In this document: piece by piece, positions 58,611-64,000 of the stretch | Layout: every line of letters starts with the position of its first letter | How positions within the stretch are numbered: position 1 is the stretch's first letter | Source of the DNA: Rhodocyclaceae bacterium | Lineage (GTDB): Bacteria > Pseudomonadota > Gammaproteobacteria > Burkholderiales > Rhodocyclaceae | Length of the DNA: 64,000 nt | Direction of reading: 5' to 3' | NCBI GenBank assembly: GCA_023230455.1 | Contig: JALNXH010000006.1 | Span: 80,883 to 144,882 of the forward strand | Position numbers and translations under genes: made by a program | The notes under the pieces: model-generated | The model's database searches: none | What the model saw: the letters and a program-made list of their open reading frames with translations, nothing else | Told to the model about the DNA's origin: nothing

Positions 58611-60199
58611 CCTTCGACTTTGCCCTGCCGCCGCTCGATGCTGCCGAGGCGCCGGCCTTCAGCAATGCCGCCGCCGCCCGCGAATGGGCTCAGGCGCAGA
58701 CCATCTCCAATCCGGGGCGGGCGCAGGAGGCGTTGCACAAGCAGATCGATCTGCTCAACCGCACGCCGCTGCCGGCCGCGGAGCGGCTGGAGATTCTCGA
58801 TGCGCTGAAAAAACTGTTCACCTACGTGCAGGACGAGTCCGCAAAACGCTATGTCGGCAAGGCCGTGCCGCTGCTCTTTGCCGAGCAGGCGGCGTTCGAC
58901 GCGGCGCACGGTTTGCGCCGCGCCTTTGTCACCGCCACGCTGCGCTGCGTCGCCGACAGCCTGGAGAGCGATCGGCTCGCCACTGCGCTACAGCGCGCGC
59001 TGGCGGCGCTGGCCGGCGAGCAGTTCGAACTGCTGCGCGCGCGCGTCCAGCCCGATGCCGATCTCTGGCGCCGCTTGAACGGCTTGATCGCCTTGGCCGA
59101 AAGCCGCGGTCTGGCGACGCGGCCGGTGAGCGATCCGCTGCGCTATGGCGAGGTGCCGACCAGCGCGCTCGCCGCCTATGCCGAAGCGCTGCTGCTGCAC
59201 GCCGCCAGCCCGTTCGAGCTGCCGTTGCGCCAACTGCTCTGGATGGCGCGCTGGGCGCGGCGCTGGAGCGGCAAACTGACGCTGACCGCGACGCCGCCGG
59301 ACGACTTGGGCGCGCTGCCGCTGGCGGTCGATCTGCTCGGCGCCCAGCCGCCGCGGCATCTGCCGTATGCGGGCGACGGCGCGCGCCTGCTGCTCACCGG
59401 CGAGTTGCGTAGCAGCATCAAGAAGCGCGTCGCCGCGCTGGCCGACGGCTGCACCCCGGTCGAGTTGCAGCTCGGCGACGACTGCACCCAGCCGGCCTGC
59501 GAACAACTGCTCAAGACGCTCTACCAGCGCTGGTGCAAGGGCGGTACGCCGCGCGCGGCCGAACGCACGGCGGCCGATGCGCCGGGACGCGCGGCGTTCG
59601 GCGTCGCCACCATCCACTACCACCTCTCCGGCGGCAAGCGGCTACAGGCGCCGGCACAGACCAGTATTGCCGACCTGCGCCGCGAACGCGAGGAGATGGC
59701 GACCTTCGGCACGGTGCAGACGCAGCGCCGCGAGGAGGACAACGAACCGGCACCGCCGCCGATCGAGGACGGCTGGCTGATCCGCGACGAATCGGCCACC
59801 GGCCTGCGCCTGACGCGGCCGCTGGACGGCGACGGGGCACGCATCGGCCATGGCCTGCTGGTGGCGGTGGAGCCGCCGGGCGGGAAAAATTTTTTCCTCG
59901 CCTCGGTGCGCTGGATCATGCGCGATACCGAACGGCGGCTACAGGCCGGCGTCCAGTTGATGCCCGGCCCGGTGCTGGCGCTGGCGGCGCGCATCGTCGG
60001 CGAACCCTGGCATCACGCCTTCCTGTTGCCGCCGCTTTCGGCGCGCGACGAACCGGCGAGCATCGTGTTGCCCAGCGGCAGCTTCCGCATCGACCGGGTG
60101 ATCGAGGTGCGCGGCGGCGGCGCGACGCGGCAGATCGCGCTGCGCCGGCTGCTCGAACGCGGCGCCGATTTCGAGCGCGCCGCCTACGAGTCGGCCTAG
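58607..60199 (+). CDS. Large unknown protein with PilZ-like C-terminus
   Basis: A 530-residue cytoplasmic protein, not recognised as a whole. The N-terminal 240 residues are alpha-helical and leucine/alanine-rich (LEILDALKKLFTYVQDESAK). The C-terminal 130 residues (about 405-530) are beta-rich with WLIRDESATGLRLTRPLDGD, LLVAVEPPGGKNFFLASVRW and LQAGVQLMPGP, in the style of a PilZ c-di-GMP domain, although the usual RxxxR motif is not clear. The start at 58607 overlaps the HIT stop. No membrane segment. c-di-GMP binding is a hypothesis to be tested. Confidence 0.75.
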   Translation: MTFDFALPPLDAAEAPAFSNAAAAREWAQAQTISNPGRAQEALHKQIDLLNRTPLPAAERLEILDALKKLFTYVQDESAKRYVGKAVPLLFAEQAAFDAAHGLRRAFVTATLRCVADSLESDRLATALQRALAALAGEQFELLRARVQPDADLWRRLNGLIALAESRGLATRPVSDPLRYGEVPTSALAAYAEALLLHAASPFELPLRQLLWMARWARRWSGKLTLTATPPDDLGALPLAVDLLGAQPPRHLPYAGDGARLLLTGELRSSIKKRVAALADGCTPVELQLGDDCTQPACEQLLKTLYQRWCKGGTPRAAERTAADAPGRAAFGVATIHYHLSGGKRLQAPAQTSIADLRREREEMATFGTVQTQRREEDNEPAPPPIEDGWLIRDESATGLRLTRPLDGDGARIGHGLLVAVEPPGGKNFFLASVRWIMRDTERRLQAGVQLMPGPVLALAARIVGEPWHHAFLLPPLSARDEPASIVLPSGSFRIDRVIEVRGGGATRQIALRRLLERGADFERAAYESA

Positions 60200-60317
60200 G
60201 CGGCGCGGGCGATGGCCGGAATCCTCCACCCGCCTGCGGCTCCTGGCTTACCGCGAGCGGACGTACGCCGCGGGGCGCAAGGGTAGAATGCCCACCTTGT
60301 CCTGAGTCGTCGCTATC

Positions 60318-60740
60318 ATGGCCGGTCTCGCTCCCGATATCCCCGTACCCGTTGAAATCAAGCTGCATCGCCAGTCGCGCATGATGGAGATCAGCTTCGC
60401 CGACGGCGCGCTGTTCACCCTGCCTTTCGAATACCTGCGCGTCTACAGCCCTTCGGCGGCGGTGCGCGGCCACGGCGCCGGGCAGGAAGTGCTGCAGACC
60501 GGCAAGCGCACTGTGGATATCCTCGGCATCGATCCGGTGGGCAATTACGCGGTCAAGCTGACCTTCTCCGACGGCCACGATTCCGGCCTGTATTCGTGGG
60601 ACGTACTCTACGCGCTCGGCCGCGATCAGGAACGGCTGTGGCAGGACTACCTCGCCCGCCTCGAAGCCGCCGGCGCCGACCGCGACGTCGACCTCGCCGC
60701 CAAGCCCGCGGCGGCCGGCCATTCCTGCCATAAACACTGA
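60318..60740 (+). CDS. DUF971 family protein
   Basis: A 140-residue protein of the DUF971 family, the same fold as the N-terminal domain of gamma-butyrobetaine hydroxylase. It is beta-rich: EIKLHRQSRMMEISFADG, LPFEYLRVYSPSAAVRGHG and VKLTFSDGHDSGLYSWDVLY are the conserved blocks. The C-terminus has HSCHKH, a possible metal-binding tail. Related proteins bind iron-sulfur or act in cluster assembly, but the function is not firm. It precedes ubiE by 23 bp in the same orientation. Confidence 0.85.
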   Translation: MAGLAPDIPVPVEIKLHRQSRMMEISFADGALFTLPFEYLRVYSPSAAVRGHGAGQEVLQTGKRTVDILGIDPVGNYAVKLTFSDGHDSGLYSWDVLYALGRDQERLWQDYLARLEAAGADRDVDLAAKPAAAGHSCHKH

Positions 60741-60763
60741 ACCCGATTGCAACAGGCAACCCG

Positions 60764-61495
60764 ATGAGCGAAACCCATTTCGGATTTGAAACCGTGGCCG
60801 AGAACGAAAAGGCCAAACGCGTGGCCGGCGTGTTTTCGTCGGTGGCGCAGAAGTACGATGTGATGAACGACCTGATGTCCGCCGGCTTGCACCGGCTATG
60901 GAAGAAGTTCGCCATCGAACTCGCCAACGTGCGGCCGGGTCAGCGCGTGCTCGACGTTGCCGGCGGCACCGCCGACCTCTCCGCCGCCTTCGCCCGCCGC
61001 GTCGGCAAGGATGGCCAGGTCTGGCTGACCGACATCAACAACGCGATGCTCGGCGTCGGCCGCGACCGCCTGCTCGACGAAGGCATCATGGCTCCGGTAG
61101 CGCAGTGCGACGCCGAGAAGCTGCCCTTCCCGGACAACTATTTCGATCTGGTCACCGTTGCCTTCGGCCTGCGCAACATGACCCACAAGGACGTCGCCCT
61201 GGCCGAGATGCGCCGCGTGCTGCGCCCCGGCGGCCGCCTGCTGGTGCTCGAATTCTCCAAGGTCTGGGCGCCGCTGGAAAAGGCCTACGACTTCTATTCC
61301 TTCAAGGTGCTGCCCTGGCTGGGCGAGAAGGTGGCGGGCGACGCCGACAGTTACCGCTACCTGGCCGAATCGATCCGCATGCATCCCGACCAGGAAACGC
61401 TCAAGGCGATGATGGAACAAGTCGGCCTCGAACGTGTCGAATACTTCAACCTGGCGGCGGGCGTCGTTGCCCTGCACCGGGGATTCAAGCTGTGA
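60764..61495 (+). CDS. ubiE: Ubiquinone/menaquinone methyltransferase UbiE
   Basis: A 243-residue SAM-dependent C-methyltransferase of ubiquinone and menaquinone synthesis. The family opening GVFSSVAQKYDVMNDLMSAG and the SAM motif VLDVAGGTADLSAAF are clear, with VTVAFGLRNMTHKDVALAEM as motif post-I. It heads the ubiE, Tim44-type, ubiJ row. ubiB, the usual next gene, is not present. Confidence 0.97.
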   Translation: MSETHFGFETVAENEKAKRVAGVFSSVAQKYDVMNDLMSAGLHRLWKKFAIELANVRPGQRVLDVAGGTADLSAAFARRVGKDGQVWLTDINNAMLGVGRDRLLDEGIMAPVAQCDAEKLPFPDNYFDLVTVAFGLRNMTHKDVALAEMRRVLRPGGRLLVLEFSKVWAPLEKAYDFYSFKVLPWLGEKVAGDADSYRYLAESIRMHPDQETLKAMMEQVGLERVEYFNLAAGVVALHRGFKL

Positions 61496-61520
61496 CGCGC
61501 CAACGTCCAGCGGCATAAAG

Positions 61521-61578
61521 ACCCGCCCCTTCCCATCCTTCCCCTTGCGGGGCAGGTGACGGATCGGGCCGCTACGCT
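61521..61578. repeat. Dispersed repeat, acccgcccc family, copy 2
   Basis: Similar to 52213-52270, with a stem around ccccttgcgggg. It lies between ubiE and the Tim44-domain gene. Confidence 0.6.
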
Positions 61579-61657
61579 CGACAGAGAAAACGGTTTCTCT
61601 GTCATTCTCTGTCACACTGTGAAAATTGAAAGCCATCGTTGTATTCCAGGAGACCCC

Positions 61658-62488
61658 ATGAAACGCATCGTTATCACGTTGATTGTTGCCTTTTTCACCC
61701 TCGGTATCGGCACCGCCGAAGCTGCCCGTCTCGGCGGCAGTAAATCCTTCGGCATGAGCCGCAACAGCGCCCCGATGCAGAAACAGGCCCTGCCGCCCAA
61801 GCAGGCCACGCCCGCCGCCGCGCCGCAAGCCGCACCGGCGCCGCAATCTGGCATGAGCCGCTGGCTCGGACCGATCGCCGGGCTTGCCGCCGGTATCGGC
61901 CTGGCGGCGATGCTGTCGCACTTCGGCATGGGCGAGGGCATGGCCAATATCCTGATGATCGCGCTGCTGGCGATGGCCGCCTTCTTCGTCTTCCGCCTGC
62001 TGTTCCGCCGCGGCCAGCCGCAACCGGCCTACGCCGGTAATGCCGCACCGCTGCGTTTCGAAGCGCAACAGCCCCTGTCCGGCGGCACCGCGTCGGCCAT
62101 CGCCAATCCCCATGTGCCGGCCGATTTCGACAGCGCCGGCTTCCTGCGCCAGGCCAAGCTCAACTTCGTCCGCCTGCAGGCCGCTAATGACGCCGGCAAC
62201 ATGGACGACATCAAGACCTTCTCCACCCCCGAATTCTTTGCCGAAGTCGAAATGCAGTTCCTCGAACGCGGCAAGAGCAAGCAGCAGACCGACGTCGTGC
62301 AGCTCGACGCCCAGTTGCTTGAAGTGGCGACGGAAGACAAGCGCCACATCGCCAGCGTGCGCTTCTTCGGCCAGCTGCGCGAAACGCCGCAGGCCGCACC
62401 GGAAAACTTCGACGAAGTATGGCATCTGATCAAGCCGGTCGACGGCAGCGGCGGCTGGTCGGTGGCCGGTATCCAGCAGATCGCCTGA
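61658..62488 (+). CDS. Tim44-like domain protein
   Basis: A 276-residue exported or membrane protein. The ATG at 61658 with AGGAG upstream gives an N-terminal signal (RIVITLIVAFFTLGIGTAEA). After a Gln/Pro/Ala-rich stretch there are two hydrophobic helices (WLGPIAGLAAGIGLAAMLS and MANILMIALLAMAAFFVFRL), and the C-terminal 140 residues form a Tim44-like domain (FLRQAKLNFVRLQAANDAGN). Such proteins occur next to ubiquinone genes in betaproteobacteria; the role is unknown. Confidence 0.88.
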   Translation: MKRIVITLIVAFFTLGIGTAEAARLGGSKSFGMSRNSAPMQKQALPPKQATPAAAPQAAPAPQSGMSRWLGPIAGLAAGIGLAAMLSHFGMGEGMANILMIALLAMAAFFVFRLLFRRGQPQPAYAGNAAPLRFEAQQPLSGGTASAIANPHVPADFDSAGFLRQAKLNFVRLQAANDAGNMDDIKTFSTPEFFAEVEMQFLERGKSKQQTDVVQLDAQLLEVATEDKRHIASVRFFGQLRETPQAAPENFDEVWHLIKPVDGSGGWSVAGIQQIA

Positions 62489-62495
62489 TCTCCCC

Positions 62496-63095
62496 GTGCT
62501 GCCCGCCGCGCCCATCGCCGCCTCGCTGGTCGCCGCGCTGAACCACCTGCTCGGCCAGTCGGCTTGGGCGCGCGACCGGCTACGCGGCTTTGCCGGCCGC
62601 CGCGCGCGGCTCTCGCTGCCGCCGCTGAGTCTCGACTTCAGCATCGACACCGCCGGCTTGCTGGCCGCGGCGGCCAACGACGGCGCGGCCGACGTCACCA
62701 TCGATCTGCCGGCCGATACGCCGCTGCGCCTGCTGCGCGGCGGCAGCGGCGAGGCCATGAAGGGCGCGCGCATCGCCGGCGCCGCCGATCTGGCCGACAC
62801 GCTCGGCTTCGTCCTGCGCAACCTGCGCTGGGACGCCGAAGAAGACCTCTCGAAAGTCGTCGGCGACATCGCCGCGCATCGCCTCGTTCGGGGCGCCGAA
62901 GCCTTTGCCGGCTGGCAGAAGGACGCCGCCGCGCGCCTGGCGGAAAACCTCGCCGAATACCTCAGCGAAGAAAGCCGCCTGCTGGTCCCCCGCGGCGAAC
63001 TCGACGCCTTCGCCGGCGACCTGCAACAACTCCGGGAACGACTGGAACGACTGGAACGACTGGAACGGCAGGCAGCAGCCCGCCCGCGTCGCTAA
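62496..63095 (+). CDS. ubiJ: Ubiquinone biosynthesis accessory factor UbiJ
   Basis: A 199-residue protein with an SCP2 lipid-binding domain that carries ubiquinone intermediates to the Ubi complex. It starts at a GTG at 62496, 7 bp after the preceding stop. The SCP2 part spans about 10-115 (FSIDTAGLLAAAANDGAADV, LRLLRGGSGEAMKGARIAG) and is followed by a helical tail. The tail ends in a run of LER triplets coded by a 9-bp repeat. The gene converges on an integron-type integrase; ubiB is missing from its usual place downstream. Confidence 0.85.
   Translation: MLPAAPIAASLVAALNHLLGQSAWARDRLRGFAGRRARLSLPPLSLDFSIDTAGLLAAAANDGAADVTIDLPADTPLRLLRGGSGEAMKGARIAGAADLADTLGFVLRNLRWDAEEDLSKVVGDIAAHRLVRGAEAFAGWQKDAAARLAENLAEYLSEESRLLVPRGELDAFAGDLQQLRERLERLERLERQAAARPRR
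63035..63066 (+). repeat. Short tandem repeat in ubiJ
   Basis: About three and a half copies of a 9-bp unit (gaacgactg) coding for repeated LER triplets near the C-terminus of UbiJ. Confidence 0.7.
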
Positions 63096-63101
63096 GGCGC
63101 A

Positions 63102-64000
63102 TCAACTCGCCGCCGCCAGCTGGTCGAGCGGGCTGGTAACGCCGCGCCCGCCCTTGTTCAGCACATGGGTGTAGATCATCGTCGTGCTCACGTCCGAATG
63201 GCCGAGCAGTTCCTGCACCGTGCGGATGTCATAGCCGCCTTCGAGCAGGTGGGTGGCGAAGGAATGTCTCAGGGTGTGGGGCGTGGCAGGTTTGAAAATC
63301 CCGGTCTGCCGCCGTGCCTGCTGCATGGCGCGCTGGACACCTTTTTCGTCGATGTGATGACGTCGGGGCTGGGCTTCGGGGTCGAGCGGGTCTTGCGAGC
63401 GATGTGCAGAGGGGAAAACATATTGCCAGCCCCAGTCCGTCGCCGCATGCGGATACTTGTGCGCCAGGGCGTAGGGAAGATAGACCCGACCAAAGCCTTC
63501 GGCCATATCCTGCGCGTGCAATGTCCTGACGCTTTCAAGATGCGACTGTAACGGCCGCGATACCGACCGGGGAAGTACCGTCAATCGATCCTTGAACCCC
63601 TTGCCATCGCGCACAAGGATTTCGCCCCGAGAAAACTCCAAGTCCTTCACCCGCAGACGCAGCGCCTCCATCAAGCGCAAACCGCCGCCGTAAAGCAGCT
63701 CTGCAATCAATCGATGGATCCCGGTCATTCCGCCCAGCAGGACGGCCACCTCTTCCTTGGTCAGCACGACAGGCAGGCGTTTGGGCTTTTTTGCCTGCAC
63801 CACGCCATCCAGCCAGGGCAATTCGCAATTCAGAACCTGAGAATACAAAAACAGCAGCGCGCTGCGCGCCTGGCTCTGGGTAGAAGCGGCCACCTTGCGT
63901 TCGACGGCCAGATGGCTGAGAAAGGCTTCCACTTCGGCTGCGCCCATGCCTACGGGATGTTTCTTGCCATGAAACAAAATAAAGCGTTTAATCCAATCAA
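63102..64000 (-). CDS. intI: Integron-type integrase, 5' end cut by window
   Basis: A tyrosine recombinase of the integron integrase family, open to the right edge. The reading frame continues beyond 63977 with WIKRFILFHGKKHP, so the N-terminus lies outside. It has the extra stretch found only in IntI (LPYALAHKYPHAATDWGWQY, then VFPSAHRSQDPLDPEAQPRR, about 63476-63356). Catalytic residues: Arg at about 63675-63677 (GGGLRLMEAL), the HTLRHSF box at 63258-63278, GHSDVS and Tyr at 63171-63173 (TMIYTHVL). IntI recombines attI and attC sites to capture gene cassettes. attI is expected just beyond the integrase 5' end, outside this window. The gene stops 6 bp from ubiJ. Confidence 0.9.
   Translation of the reverse strand, partial: DWIKRFILFHGKKHPVGMGAAEVEAFLSHLAVERKVAASTQSQARSALLFLYSQVLNCELPWLDGVVQAKKPKRLPVVLTKEEVAVLLGGMTGIHRLIAELLYGGGLRLMEALRLRVKDLEFSRGEILVRDGKGFKDRLTVLPRSVSRPLQSHLESVRTLHAQDMAEGFGRVYLPYALAHKYPHAATDWGWQYVFPSAHRSQDPLDPEAQPRRHHIDEKGVQRAMQQARRQTGIFKPATPHTLRHSFATHLLEGGYDIRTVQELLGHSDVSTTMIYTHVLNKGGRGVTSPLDQLAAAS

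Noticed and set aside
1..64000. CRISPR arrays, rRNA and tRNA genes
   Set aside because: I looked for regularly spaced repeats and tRNA-like cloverleaf patterns while reading and saw none. The only phased array is the four-copy one at 26291, which is too short. A tRNAscan or Infernal run would be needed for certainty.

Overview
This is a GC-rich chromosomal stretch from a betaproteobacterium, most likely Rhodocyclales or a close relative. The main clues are the pilT-pilU pair, the dapF-DUF484-xerC, yggS/proC/yggT/yggU and phoH-ybeY-corC blocks, the ubiE-Tim44-ubiJ block and the overall codon style. The assignment is an inference from gene order and protein character, not from a database search. 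Most genes are packed in short operons with ATGA-type overlaps.

Layout. 1-7.7 kb is housekeeping: a cut HD-GYP protein, metK, two tandem lipid A-type acyltransferases, a CoA-binding protein, dapF, DUF484 and xerC. 7.8-13.2 kb on the minus strand holds a FecR-like periplasmic protein, an autotransporter-type outer-membrane barrel, a lipoprotein-like alpha/beta hydrolase, an exported caspase-like protein and a PatB/MalY-type lyase. Facing it, 13.3-19.2 kb on the plus strand is a ten-gene run whose products all start with a signal peptide: a CsgG/HfaB-like protein fused to a peptidoglycan-binding domain and a DUF4384-like tail, several small unknown exported proteins, a HExxH protein, an OmpA-like protein, and three small proteins built from about 37-residue GNT...AVAVG.GN repeats. 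It ends in a strong terminator. This looks like an undescribed cell-surface or secretion system, possibly for curli-like repeat proteins, and is the most interesting part of the window.

19.3-23.6 kb is ordinary (ilvA, alpha/beta hydrolase, YqaA, MATE). 23.7-28.8 kb is an accessory patch: an HTH/nucleotidyltransferase pair resembling AbiE-type toxin-antitoxin systems, a broken mazF whose last 94 bp recur 2.46 kb away, a DjlA-type co-chaperone, a DUF4143 ATPase behind a 22-bp-periodic repeat array, a mazE and a truncated PIN toxin with its antitoxin. 28.7-40.1 kb holds DUF3592, NamZ, a DOMON-like protein, selU/selD, a chemoreceptor with a CxxCH haem motif, phoH-ybeY-corC, hemJ, an epimerase-like protein and a ferredoxin-type reductase.

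40.1-46.8 kb is a branched-chain amino acid ABC transporter (livK-livH-livM and a fused livG-livF) interrupted between livH and livM by a Schlafen/AlbA_2-type gene. 46.8-58 kb holds a small cytochrome c, a hydrolase next to a DUF255 gene remnant, yggU-yggT-proC, yggS, pilT-pilU and a MacAB-TolC-like export set. 58-63.1 kb holds a HIT protein, a PilZ-like unknown, DUF971, ubiE, a Tim44-domain protein and ubiJ. The right edge carries the 3' part of an integron-type integrase, so attI and any gene cassettes should lie just outside the window.
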